The notes below the pieces were generated by a model. The model did no database searches, was not told where the DNA came from, and worked only from the letters and a program-made list of their open reading frames with translations. The position numbers and the translations under genes were made by a program. A stretch of 64,000 bases of DNA from Paulinella micropora (taxonomy: Eukaryota > Cercozoa > Imbricatea > Euglyphida). This document shows, one piece after another, positions 29,781 through 41,373 of the stretch. How positions within the stretch are numbered: the stretch's first letter is position 1; every line of letters begins with the position of its first letter. The DNA is taken from contig BJOX01000002.1 of assembly GCA_009731375.1 (NCBI GenBank), forward strand, positions 839,027-903,026, written 5' to 3'.

Positions 29781-29815
29781 ATGTGCCCGCACTGAGTTAA
29801 ATCGACGTGGGACGG
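29781..29815 (+). CDS. Micro-exon, 35 nt
   Basis: Acceptor GTATGTAG, a variant of the GTAT repeat; donor ACGG|GTCAGC. It reads CARTELNRRGT, phase 2 to 1, linking exon 29051-29117 to the uDENN start. Confidence 0.6.
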
Positions 29816-29855
29816 GTCAGCTATCTATCTCTCTATCTATCTCTCTCTCTATCTC

Positions 29856-29923
<68 letters not shown>

Positions 29924-29924
29924 G

Positions 29925-30328
29925 TATCAGTCCCTTCCGTGCAAACATCACGGCTTAGCTGGGCATCGGGTTAATACTTTACCCACAGACTTCCTTGGTT
30001 GACGAAATCAGAAGCTCCTCTTTTCTGACATTAGTCGATATTTCATCAGTTGATCTCATCACTTACTCCACGGAGTGAGCCAAGGCCACTTGAGGTGTCA
30101 CTGACCCTCCCTTGGGCTTGGTTTTTTGAAATGGGTGCCATCTGTCGACAGACAGAGAATTAGGGGATGGTGTGAGTGTGCTGGGCCCGTGGTGGGGTGC
30201 CTTATGTGTGCCTAGCCATACGCCTATAAGTCACATGCCGAAATAGCGACGGGAAGCACAATCCTGTTCCCTCAGGGTGCCCTTTCTCGCTTGTTGAGCC
30301 CGGAATAAAACCCACAGTGCTCTGTCGG
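29925..30328 (+). mobile_element. 540-bp element, tail joined to head
   Basis: The tail (TGTATCAGTCCC to TTTCATC, ending near 30047) is followed directly by the head (GTTGATCTCATCAC onward), in the opposite order to the copy at 62988. Cut by the gap at 30329. Confidence 0.8.
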
Positions 30329-31265
30329 NNNNNNNNNNNNNNNNNNNNNNNNNNNNNNNNNNNNNNNNNNNNNNNNNNNNNNNNNNNNNNNNNNNNNNNN
30401 NNNNNNNNNNNNNNNNNNNNNNNNNNNNNNNNNNNNNNNNNNNNNNNNNNNNNNNNNNNNNNNNNNNNNNNNNNNNNNNNNNNNNNNNNNNNNNNNNNNN
30501 NNNNNNNNNNNNNNNNNNNNNNNNNNNNNNNNNNNNNNNNNNNNNNNNNNNNNNNNNNNNNNNNNNNNNNNNNNNNNNNNNNNNNNNNNNNNNNNNNNNN
30601 NNNNNNNNNNNNNNNNNNNNNNNNNNNNNNNNNNNNNNNNNNNNNNNNNNNNNNNNNNNNNNNNNNNNNNNNNNNNNNNNNNNNNNNNNNNNNNNNNNNN
30701 NNNNNNNNNNNNNNNNNNNNNNNNNNNNNNNNNNNNNNNNNNNNNNNNNNNNNNNNNNNNNNNNNNNNNNNNNNNNNNNNNNNNNNNNNNNNNNNNNNNN
30801 NNNNNNNNNNNNNNNNNNNNNNNNNNNNNNNNNNNNNNNNNNNNNNNNNNNNNNNNNNNNNNNNNNNNNNNNNNNNNNNNNNNNNNNNNNNNNNNNNNNN
30901 NNNNNNNNNNNNNNNNNNNNNNNNNNNNNNNNNNNNNNNNNNNNNNNNNNNNNNNNNNNNNNNNNNNNNNNNNNNNNNNNNNNNNNNNNNNNNNNNNNNN
31001 NNNNNNNNNNNNNNNNNNNNNNNNNNNNNNNNNNNNNNNNNNNNNNNNNNNNNNNNNNNNNNNNNNNNNNNNNNNNNNNNNNNNNNNNNNNNNNNNNNNN
31101 NNNNNNNNNNNNNNNNNNNNNNNNNNNNNNNNNNNNNNNNNNNNNNNNNNNNNNNNNNNNNNNNNNNNNNNNNNNNNNNNNNNNNNNNNNNNNNNNNNNN
31201 NNNNNNNNNNNNNNNNNNNNNNNNNNNNNNNNNNNNNNNNNNNNNNNNNNNNNNNNNNNNNNNNN
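30329..31265. other. Assembly gap, 937 N
   Basis: No sequence; lies before the first uDENN exon. Confidence 0.95.
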
Positions 31266-31309
31266 CCCCCCCCCCCCCCCCCACTTCTCTCTCTCTCTCT
31301 CTCTCTCAG

Positions 31310-31378
31310 CAGATAACACAACATCAGTAGAATACGTCTCTAGACTCTTCGATTACTTCTGTGTCTTCGGCATATCAG
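31310..31378 (+). CDS. uDENN exon 1
   Basis: A pyrimidine tract is followed by a tandem acceptor CAGCAG (NAGNAG), so the exon starts at 31310 or 31313. Donor ATCAG|GTATAT. It encodes SRLFDYFCVFGIS, which matches the opening strand of uDENN domains (LFDYFxVxG). This is the best single clue to the gene's identity. Many partial copies follow to 32.7 kb. Confidence 0.8.
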
Positions 31379-31806
31379 GTATATGCATACATAGATACAT
31401 ACATACATACATACATTCATACATGCATAATGATTATCATGCAAGACATCTACATCGACACACATCTACATCTACATCTTCATCTACATTTACATCTACA
31501 CACATACATAGCCATACATCTACATCTACATCTACATCCTACATCTACGTCTACATCTACATACATGCATAGCAATACATCTACATCTACATCTACATCT
31601 ACATCTCCATCTTCATCTACATCTACACACATACATACATACATACAGACATACATACAGACATACATACAGACATACATACATACACGTCAGTCGACTA
31701 TTCTACATATATACAAACAAACAAACATACATACATACATACACGTCAGTCGACTATTCTACGTATATACAAACAAACACGCAAACAAACATACATACAT
31801 ACATAT

Positions 31807-31837
<31 letters not shown>

Positions 31838-32256
31838 CATATATACATACATACATACATACACGTCAGTCGACTATTCTACATATATACATACATACAT
31901 ACATACATACACGTCAGTCGATTATTCTACATATATACATACATATACATACATACATACATACATACATACATACATACGTCAGTCGACTATTCTACAT
32001 ACATACATACATACATACATGCATACATACATACACGTCACTCGACTATTCGACTACTTCGACATTGCATACAAACATAACATACATGCATACATACACA
32101 CACACAAACATACACACATACGTACATACATACATACATACATACATACATACATACATACATACTACTTCTGCGTCTTCGGAATATCGGGTTACATACA
32201 TACATACATATATATATACATAAATACATACATATATACATACATACATACATATA

Positions 32257-32290
<34 letters not shown>

Positions 32291-33170
32291 CATGCATACA
32301 TACATACATACATACATACACACATACATACTACTTCTGCGTCTTCGGGATATCGGGTTACATACATACATACATATATACATACATACATATATACATA
32401 CATACATACATACATACATACATACATACTACTTCTGCGTCTTCGGGATATCGGGTTACATACATACAAACATATATATATACATACATACATACATATA
32501 TACATACATACATACATATGTACATACATACATACATACATATATACATACGTACATACATATACATACATACACACTGCGTCTTTGGGTTATCCGACAA
32601 AGACATCTACATCTACACATATACATACATACATACATATATACATACATGCATACATATACATACATACACACTGCGTCTTTGGGTTATCAGACAAAGA
32701 CATCTACATCTACATCGACACACATACATAGATACATACATACATATACATAGATACATACATACATATATAAAATACATACATACATACATACATACAC
32801 ACACACACATACATACATACATACATACATACATACGTACGTACGTACGTACATACATACATACATAGATACATTCATACATACACACATACATACATAC
32901 AGCAATTACTAGTTGGGACATCACTTATACGTACATACATACATACATACATACATACGTACGTACATACATACATACATACATACATACATACATACAT
33001 ACATACATACGTACGTACGTACGTACATACATACATACATACATACATATGTACATACATACATACGAGTTGGGACATCGCTTATACGTACATACCCATA
33101 GCATTAGCATTCAGTAACATTACTTACCATTCTTCACATGCATAACTATCTATCTATCTATCTATCTATA

Positions 33171-33229
<59 letters not shown>

Positions 33230-33240
33230 AACATTTAGGC
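31379..33240 (+). repeat. CATA/ACATCT array with many uDENN-exon fragments
   Basis: CGTCAGTCGACTATTCTAC-type copies at about 31688, 31745, 31864, 31913, 31980 and 32035; CTTCTGCGTCTTCGG-ATATCGGGTT at 32165, 32331 and 32429; CTGCGTCTTTGGGTTATC at 32577 and 32672. Fragments of a different exon (34211) at 32899 and 33066. Confidence 0.9.
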
Positions 33241-33258
33241 AAGGTCTTTGACCAGGCC

Positions 33259-33289
<31 letters not shown>

Positions 33290-33546
33290 TGTATGTTATG
33301 TATGTATGTATGTAATGCATCTTAATTATGTTAATACAGCAATTACGAGATGGGACATCACTCATGCGTACATACCATACATACATACATACATGCATAC
33401 ATACACATACATACATAACATAAGAAAAAGTGAATAATTTCGGCCATATCAAATTTTATACATACATACATACATACATACACATGTATACATACATACA
33501 TAACATAAGGAAAAAAAGTGGAGAATTTCGGCCATATCAAATTTTG

Positions 33547-33589
<43 letters not shown>

Positions 33590-33733
33590 NNNNNNNNNNA
33601 AGAATTCCGGCCAGCCAAAGTTTTGTGCAAAAACAACGTATTCTGCGGTGAAAAAAAATCACTGGCCGGAATTTTCCACTTGTCGTTACCTTAGCGTAGA
33701 TTAACATACTTAACATTCTTGACATGGATAACG

Positions 33734-33782
<49 letters not shown>

Positions 33783-34024
33783 GTCTGTCTGTCTATCTGT
33801 CTGTCTATCTATCTGTCTTTCTATCTGTCTGTCTGTCTATCTGTCTGTCTTTCTATCTATCTATCTATCTATCTATTTTGTCATCATTGTAGCTTGCGCA
33901 AGCTTACGGTGCTCAAAACACTTGGACTAACGGCTTCCTTTTCTTTCTCTTCTTCCTTATCCTCCCACTCTCCATTCCTAGATTGCCTTTTTCTTCAACG
34001 TCCTTCCTCCTCTTCTTTTTCCAG
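33241..34024 (+). repeat. GTAT, CATA, TIR element, CTAT/CTGT, intron end
   Basis: 33339 holds another fragment of exon 34211 (AATTACGAGATGGGACATCA). The unique intron end 33881-34010 is the original of the 8281 duplicate. Confidence 0.85.
33424..33690 (+). mobile_element. TIR element copy with A-run and 10-N gap
   Basis: A partial left end at 33430-33456 and a second at 33515 (GAATTTCGGCCATATCAAAT), an A-run, the gap, then AAGAATTCCGGCCAGCC and AAACAACGTATTCTGCGGT as at 11.7 kb, ending TTTTCCACTTGTCGTT. Confidence 0.6.
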
Positions 34025-34096
34025 AACACAGTCTACCCGTGATTCCCATCCCGGACACATGCACAGTACACAAATTATTGTTTGATGTGAAACTGC
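34025..34096 (+). CDS. Exon, 72 nt, within the uDENN region
   Basis: Very strong acceptor (CTTCTTTTTCCAG). It reads HSLPVIPIPDTCTVHKLLFD, then VKL, phase 1 to 1, with donor CTGC|GTTCCT. The intron end before it is duplicated at 8281-8411. The donor is a less certain choice. Confidence 0.55.
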
Positions 34097-34142
34097 GTTC
34101 CTTTGCAAGGACTACATTCCTTTGCGACATCTCATCTATCTA

Positions 34143-34189
<47 letters not shown>

Positions 34190-34210
34190 GTCTATCTATC
34201 TATCTTACAG

Positions 34211-34293
34211 GAAAGGTGTTGGACAATGCGATTCAACAATTACGAGATGGGACATCACTCGAAGACTTAGTGGAGAAGTTTAACTACGATGAG
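34211..34293 (+). CDS. Exon whose 3' end is copied nine times
   Basis: Acceptor CTTACAG, donor GATGAG|GTTATT. It reads KVLDNAIQQLRDGTSLEDL, then VEKFNYDE; phase 1 to 0. Fragments of its middle occur upstream (32899, 33066, 33339). Its 3' end with the donor is repeated through the TTAC array downstream. Confidence 0.75.
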
Positions 34294-34297
34294 GTTA

Positions 34298-34336
<39 letters not shown>

Positions 34337-34368
34337 GTGGAGAAATTCAACTACGGCGGGGTTACTTG

Positions 34369-34404
<36 letters not shown>

Positions 34405-34463
34405 GTGGAGAAATTCAACTACGGCAGGGTTACTTACTTACTTACTTACTTACTTACTTCATA

Positions 34464-34500
<37 letters not shown>

Positions 34501-34524
34501 GTCGAGAAGATCAACTACGGCGAG

Positions 34525-34568
<44 letters not shown>

Positions 34569-34872
34569 GTCGAGAAGATCAACTACGGCGAGCTTACTTA
34601 CTTACTTACTTACTTAGTTAGTTACTTACTTACTTACTTACTTACTTACTTGCTTAGTGGAGAAATTCAACTACGGCGAGGTTGCTTACTAACTTACTTA
34701 CTTACTTACTGACTTACTTACTTAGTCGAGAAGATCAACTACGGCGAGCTTACTTACTTACTTACTTACTTAGTGCAGAAATTCAACTACGGTGAGGTTA
34801 CTTGCTTGCTTGCTTGCTTACTTACTTACTTACTTACTTACTTGGTCGAGAAGATCAACTACGGCGAGTTTG

Positions 34873-34912
<40 letters not shown>

Positions 34913-34948
34913 GTCGAGAAGATTAACTACGGCGAGGTTACTTGCTTG

Positions 34949-34979
<31 letters not shown>

Positions 34980-35038
34980 GCTTACTTACTTACTTTTTTT
35001 ACTTGTTTACTTTCTTACTTTACTTACTTGCTTACTTG

Positions 35039-35091
<53 letters not shown>

Positions 35092-35492
35092 CTACTTACT
35101 CACTTACTTACTTACTTACCCAACTACTTTACTTACTTACTTACTTGCTTACTTACTTTCTTACTTTCTTACTTTCTTACTTTCTTACTTTCTTACTTTA
35201 CTTGCTTACTTGCTTACTTGCTTACTTACTTACTTACCTACTTACTCACTCACTTACATACTTACATACTTACTAACTTACTTTACTTACTTTACTTACT
35301 TACTTACTACCTTACTTTACTTACTACCTTACTTACTTACTTACTTACTTACTTGCTTACTTACTTACTTACTCAACTCACTTACTCAACTTACTTACTT
35401 GCTTGCTTACTAACTTACTTACCTTACTTACTTAACTTACTGAACGTAATCAACCTACTTACTTACTTAATCTACTTACTTACTTACTTAGC
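34294..35492 (+). repeat. TTAC array with nine exon-end copies
   Basis: AGTGGAGAAATTCAACTACG-GCGAGGTTAC-type copies at about 34335, 34405, 34499, 34568, 34655, 34725, 34773, 34844 and 34913, then plain TTAC with CTTT variants to 35490. Confidence 0.95.
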
Positions 35493-35549
35493 CCAAAATT
35501 CACCGTATTTACGCTTGGCCGAAAGGTGAGGTGGCCGAAATTTTTCACC

Positions 35550-35552
<3 letters not shown>
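35493..35552 (+). mobile_element. Short TIR-element fragment
   Basis: CCAAAATTCACCGTATTTAC to GGCCGAAATTTTTCACC, the right end of the family at 27.2 kb. Confidence 0.5.
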
Positions 35553-35583
<31 letters not shown>

Positions 35584-35615
35584 GTATCTATATATATATC
35601 TATCTCTCTACCTAC

Positions 35616-35653
<38 letters not shown>

Positions 35654-35718
35654 GTCTGTCTGTCTATCTATCTACCTACCGACCTTACCTTGCTGAGAGT
35701 AGATAGATAGATAGATAT

Positions 35719-35802
<84 letters not shown>

Positions 35803-35803
35803 C

Positions 35804-35896
<93 letters not shown>

Positions 35897-35946
35897 CGAT
35901 AGATATATAGATCGATAGATCGATAGATAGATAGATAGATAGATAT

Positions 35947-35992
<46 letters not shown>

Positions 35993-36068
35993 GGAAGACT
36001 TAACTTACTTAACTAACTTAACTTAATGGACTTGCTCACTTTATCGGTTAGAGAGAAAGAGAGAAAAG

Positions 36069-36137
<69 letters not shown>

Positions 36138-36169
36138 AAGAAAGAAAGAAAGAAAGAGAGCTCCTCAAA
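35553..36169. repeat. CTAT, then GATA arrays, GAAA
   Basis: Orientation switch near 35700; GAAA/GA at 36050-36160. Hairpin potential. Confidence 0.9.
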
Positions 36170-36305
36170 ATACATGGTCAGCTTACCGATAAAAACTACA
36201 CATGCGGCGTGCCAAATTTGACGTGTTTTGCGGGACCCGCCCGCCGGCCCGGCTCGGCTCGCCCGAAAAACACGTCAAATTTGTGGCTAGCCGCATTAAT
36301 ATATT
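36170..36305 (+). mobile_element. Fold-back element, copy F
   Basis: Same family; lies between GAAA repeats and the acceptor of exon 36335-36373. Confidence 0.75.
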
Positions 36306-36334
36306 TTTAATACTAAACGATTTCGCTTACACAG

Positions 36335-36373
36335 GATGCTCAGGATAGTAATCAGCCTCCCACCTCCAGCCAG
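36335..36373 (+). CDS. Small exon, 39 nt
   Basis: Acceptor GCTTACACAG, donor AGCCAG|GTCTAT. Thirteen codons: [13 protein letters not shown], phase 0 to 0. It lies just after a fold-back element. Confidence 0.65.
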
Positions 36374-36997
<624 letters not shown>

Positions 36998-37100
36998 GTA
37001 GCAGAAGCAGAAGCAGAGGAGGATGATGAGTTCGCCTTAGAAGATATTCTGGCCATGGGCCCACCTTCTCCCAAAGCAAACAAAGAAACAACAGAGAACG
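36998..37100 (+). CDS. Exon, acidic
   Basis: Acceptor CTATCAG (further AGs follow within the GCAGAA stretch); donor AACG|GTCTAT. It reads [20 protein letters not shown], then [14 protein letters not shown]; phase 0 to 1. Its 3' half is copied at 37297-37345. Confidence 0.75.
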
Positions 37101-37119
37101 GTCTATCATCTACCTATCT

Positions 37120-37268
37120 ATTTATCGGTCACCTCTCCACGAAGTGTGGGCAGGTTAACTACATATGCGGCGCGCCAAATTTGACGTTTTTTGCGGGCTC
37201 GCCGGCCCCGCTCGGCTCGCCGGCAAAACCCGTCAAATTTGTGGCTAGCCGCATAATATACTATTATG
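37120..37268 (+). mobile_element. Fold-back element, copy G
   Basis: Same family; lies between exon 36998-37100 and a partial copy of that exon. Confidence 0.75.
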
Positions 37269-37269
37269 T

Positions 37270-37378
37270 ACCTACTTACCTAATTGTCTCTCTCTATGTA
37301 TGTGGGCCCGCCTTCTCCAAAAGCGAACAAAGAAAACACCGAGATAGGTGATATCTATCTAGGATAGATAGATAGATG

Positions 37379-37438
<60 letters not shown>

Positions 37439-37508
37439 TAGACATATTGGCTATAGTCCCCCCCCCCCCCNNNNNNNNNNACAGAGACCGCTTGTACCTA
37501 TCTATCTG

Positions 37509-37555
<47 letters not shown>

Positions 37556-37604
37556 GGAAATGGATGCCTATGTCTTCGGATATGCAGAGCTGATAGACCA
37601 AACA

Positions 37605-37677
<73 letters not shown>

Positions 37678-37679
37678 AG
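37270..37679 (+). repeat. Partial exon copy, GATA, gap, CTAT
   Basis: 37297-37345 copies the 3' half of exon 36998-37100. Gap 37471-37480. A non-repeat island at 37555-37605 (reads MEMDAYVFGYAELIDQT) lacks a good acceptor. Confidence 0.8.
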
Positions 37680-37855
37680 CAGGCCCGGCCGAGCCGGACA
37701 AAAAAACCGGGGAAGTAGTGGACCGTTTCCCAAGGACGGATCATGCCGACTGCCATTTTGACCCCCAATGGATCCAATACGCTTTCACGGAAGGGCACGT
37801 GACTTTACGAGATGAGCCAAAAAAGCCGCAAATAACGTATACCGTGCTGACGCAG
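37680..37855 (+). CDS. uDENN exon, 176 nt
   Basis: Acceptor CTCTCTCTAG, donor ACGCAG|GTTATT. It encodes RFPRTDHADCHFDPQWIQYA, then FTEGHV and, at the end, ITYTVLTQ. This corresponds to the uDENN segment of the type RFPxxDHxD...PQxxxxFxFPEG...FxFxLTD. Phase 1 to 0. It is followed by the 10 kb transposon-rich intron. Confidence 0.85.
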
Positions 37856-37856
37856 G

Positions 37857-37903
<47 letters not shown>

Positions 37904-37950
37904 CATTATTATTATTTTTATTATTTTTATTATTATTATTATTATTATTT

Positions 37951-38068
37951 AGGGAGTACATAGGCCATCGGTCCTTTCCATGGGCTGATTGGTATAAAGC
38001 TCCTAGAGTAATGTTCTTTGCCGTCACTTCCTTTATTCCACCGATTGGTGTGGAGACTTTCCTTATGG
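37951..38068 (+). mobile_element. Second short ATT-flanked element, copy 1
   Basis: GGGAGTACATAGGCCATCGG to CTTTCCTTATGG, nearly identical to 40125-40241. It starts after a TTA array and is cut by 10 N. Confidence 0.7.
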
Positions 38069-38078
38069 NNNNNNNNNN

Positions 38079-38130
38079 ACGATGGAGGCGCATGTGCAGA
38101 AATGCATCAGCCATTGACAGAGAAGCACTA
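38079..38130 (+). mobile_element. SINE 3' end, copy 4, after a gap
   Basis: Begins after 10 N with the conserved GATGGAGGCGCATGTGCAG end and passes into ATT repeats. The sequence before the gap belongs to another element, so the gap may hide a junction or misjoin. Confidence 0.75.
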
Positions 38131-38151
38131 TTATATTGTTATTAATAATTA

Positions 38152-38228
<77 letters not shown>

Positions 38229-38270
38229 GGACACCGTGATAGCCCAGTGGTCAAGTTCTACCATCTGGGC
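38229..38270 (+). mobile_element. SINE head, copy 5, cut by gap
   Basis: Same head as the 47671 copy, starting after the ATT array; the 605-N gap at 38271-38875 follows. Confidence 0.75.
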
Positions 38271-38875
38271 NNNNNNNNNNNNNNNNNNNNNNNNNNNNNN
38301 NNNNNNNNNNNNNNNNNNNNNNNNNNNNNNNNNNNNNNNNNNNNNNNNNNNNNNNNNNNNNNNNNNNNNNNNNNNNNNNNNNNNNNNNNNNNNNNNNNNN
38401 NNNNNNNNNNNNNNNNNNNNNNNNNNNNNNNNNNNNNNNNNNNNNNNNNNNNNNNNNNNNNNNNNNNNNNNNNNNNNNNNNNNNNNNNNNNNNNNNNNNN
38501 NNNNNNNNNNNNNNNNNNNNNNNNNNNNNNNNNNNNNNNNNNNNNNNNNNNNNNNNNNNNNNNNNNNNNNNNNNNNNNNNNNNNNNNNNNNNNNNNNNNN
38601 NNNNNNNNNNNNNNNNNNNNNNNNNNNNNNNNNNNNNNNNNNNNNNNNNNNNNNNNNNNNNNNNNNNNNNNNNNNNNNNNNNNNNNNNNNNNNNNNNNNN
38701 NNNNNNNNNNNNNNNNNNNNNNNNNNNNNNNNNNNNNNNNNNNNNNNNNNNNNNNNNNNNNNNNNNNNNNNNNNNNNNNNNNNNNNNNNNNNNNNNNNNN
38801 NNNNNNNNNNNNNNNNNNNNNNNNNNNNNNNNNNNNNNNNNNNNNNNNNNNNNNNNNNNNNNNNNNNNNNNNNNN

Positions 38876-38943
<68 letters not shown>

Positions 38944-38963
38944 CCCCCCCCCCCCCCCCCCCC
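38271..38963. other. Gap (38271-38875) and C-run
   Basis: 605 N followed by about 85 C; probably an assembly artefact zone. Confidence 0.9.
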
Positions 38964-39558
38964 GCATTTTCGCACCCCTGTCGGAATAAATCATGGTTTG
39001 TAGGAACGAGGAGGAGTTCGGAGCTCATATTTGCAGGGTGGTTAGCCCCAGACTCGATCTTGATTCTGATATATTTTTTTGGAATTCACGCAAATATTTG
39101 CGTTGGGGGAGTGTCCTGAATGCCAAAATTCCTTGTTTTTCTTCGCATCCCAATCGGAATAAAGCATGGTTTGTGTGAACCAGGAGGACTTGCGAGCTCA
39201 TATTGACAGGGTGGTTAGCCCCAGACTCGATCTTGATGCTCATGTAATTTCTTTTGAATTCACGCAATATTTGCGTTAGGGGAGTGTCCTGAATGCCAAA
39301 TGTCCTTGTTTTTTCAGCCTTTTTTTTGCACCCGTCGGAATAAATCATGGTTTGTGGGAACCAGGAGGAGTTGGGATCTCATATTGGCAGGGTGGTTAGC
39401 AACAGACTCGATCTTGATGCTGGTATAATTTTTTCGGAATTCACGTAAATATTTGCGTTAGGGGAGTGTCCTGAATGCGAAAATCCCTGTTTTTTGGAAG
39501 TACTTGCCGGTGCCTCCGGCAATTGAACGTACCCTGTCGACGGGGCAGGGAGGGTCCG

Positions 39559-39595
<37 letters not shown>

Positions 39596-39602
39596 GGGGG
39601 TG
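38964..39602 (+). repeat. Satellite block, about 180-bp units, left
   Basis: Three tandem units, each with GGAATAAATCATGG-TTTGTG, GAGCTCATATT, GGGTGGTTAGCC and AATTCACGCAAATATTTGCG; then GGTGCCTCCGGCAATTGAAC and a C/G run. Confidence 0.9.
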
Positions 39603-40059
39603 NNNNNNNNNNNNNNNNNNNNNNNNNNNNNNNNNNNNNNNNNNNNNNNNNNNNNNNNNNNNNNNNNNNNNNNNNNNNNNNNNNNNNNNNNNNNNNNNNN
39701 NNNNNNNNNNNNNNNNNNNNNNNNNNNNNNNNNNNNNNNNNNNNNNNNNNNNNNNNNNNNNNNNNNNNNNNNNNNNNNNNNNNNNNNNNNNNNNNNNNNN
39801 NNNNNNNNNNNNNNNNNNNNNNNNNNNNNNNNNNNNNNNNNNNNNNNNNNNNNNNNNNNNNNNNNNNNNNNNNNNNNNNNNNNNNNNNNNNNNNNNNNNN
39901 NNNNNNNNNNNNNNNNNNNNNNNNNNNNNNNNNNNNNNNNNNNNNNNNNNNNNNNNNNNNNNNNNNNNNNNNNNNNNNNNNNNNNNNNNNNNNNNNNNNN
40001 NNNNNNNNNNNNNNNNNNNNNNNNNNNNNNNNNNNNNNNNNNNNNNNNNNNNNNNNNNN

Positions 40060-40124
<65 letters not shown>
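39603..40124. other. Gap (39603-40059) and ATT array
   Basis: 457 N, then (ATT)n leading into the short element at 40125. Confidence 0.9.
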
Positions 40125-40296
40125 GGGAGTACATAGGCCATCGGTCCTTTCCATGGGCTGATTGGTATAAAGCTCCTAGAGTAATGTTCTATGCCGTCAC
40201 TTCCTTTATTCCACCGATTGGTGTGGAGACTTTCCTTATGGAATGGAGGACTGGATGCACATGGCCTTTTGGCTCAGCAATTGGCAGGAGATACAC

Positions 40297-40298
<2 letters not shown>
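40125..40298 (+). mobile_element. Second short ATT-flanked element, copy 2
   Basis: The complete copy, about 174 bp, with TTA arrays on both sides. It ends GGAGATACACTATTATT, similar in style to the SINE end GAGAAGCACTATTATT. No clear A/B boxes. Confidence 0.7.
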
Positions 40299-40344
<46 letters not shown>

Positions 40345-40358
40345 TATTATTATTATTT

Positions 40359-41373
40359 CTGGAGGGGTGCACAAGATGGCACTCCATGGGACGAGGAGGT
40401 GGTTGGGCCTCTCCCCACGAAGGTGACCGCTTGGGGAGGTCACCGGGATATGCGCAACTCTCAACTGGGCATTTACTCGGTAGGGGTTCGGCCAGGCAGG
40501 TTGTGGGGTTGTCTGTTGGATTGGCAGGTTGTGGGGTTGTCTGTTGGATTGTTGGTTGGCTCATTTTTCTTGGCTGTTGGTTTGGGTCTGGTTTCCTGGT
40601 AAGCCCATTTTCGTCGAATTTCCTGCCGAGTAAATGCCTGGGGGCTTCCAGCTCCGGTTTGGTGATCTTGTTGAGGTGAGCATTGGGAGGAAACATTACC
40701 GAGATGGGTTGAAGATAGGATTCACATAGAGCCGAGATGGGGCCGAGTTGACCTGTTCAACTCGGCTCCATTTCGGCTTCATGTTAATCCTATCTTCATC
40801 CTATCTGGGTTTTGTCTCCTCCCTATCTTCGCTTCTTCGGGGTTGCCTAACTGGAATACATGATGACGCGCACGTTGGAGAGGGGCTTCAGTCGGTCCCA
40901 ATGCCTTGCCAGTGCCTTGCTGCGTTGCCGTGCCTTGCCCCATGCATTCACACCCTCCACCGTTGCATTTCTAACTTAGCAGCTTCGGCTGGGTTTACTA
41001 TACTTGTCTGTAAGACCCTATAGGTACCGCTAGGTTCGCGCCTTCTATACCCACGTGGGGGAGGAGTTTCAGCGGCACGCCGTCCGATCTGGCTCCACTC
41101 GGGGGCACCCGTACCTCATGATGTGTGTTGTTAGGAGCAGCTGAAAGTCCATAAGGCATGAGAGTAGAGGCGTTGGCGATGCGATGGAGAGTGTGTGTAG
41201 TGCGTGAGGCAGGTTCTGGTGACGCTGGGGGTGCTGGCGGGCGCCCAAGGGCACGAAGCGACGCGGCAGCGTCCAGTGACACCGGCGGAAATGCGTGTAG
41301 TGTGTGTTGCAGATACCGCCGATGCTATTTGCATGGACGGGCGCTTTCCTCGGCGTAAAGAGGCGCGGCGGTG
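40359..41373 (+). promoter_or_regulatory. LINE 5' region (UTR), with hairpin and tandem duplication
   Basis: No convincing long coding frame before the ORF at 41374. It contains a 28-bp tandem duplication (40498-40553) and a 45-bp imperfect palindrome (arms 40706-40751 and 40757-40802). It may hold the internal promoter typical of LINEs, but no promoter motif can be pointed to. Confidence 0.5.

Noticed and set aside
30202-31330. Frames across the gap at 30329-31265
   Set aside because: N translated as open; both ends are a repeat element or a CT run.
37555-37610. Possible exon MEMDAYVFGYAELIDQT
   Set aside because: No acceptor directly before it (CTATCTATGG), and the exons at 37100 and 37680 already join in phase. 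Possibly a decayed copy of another exon.
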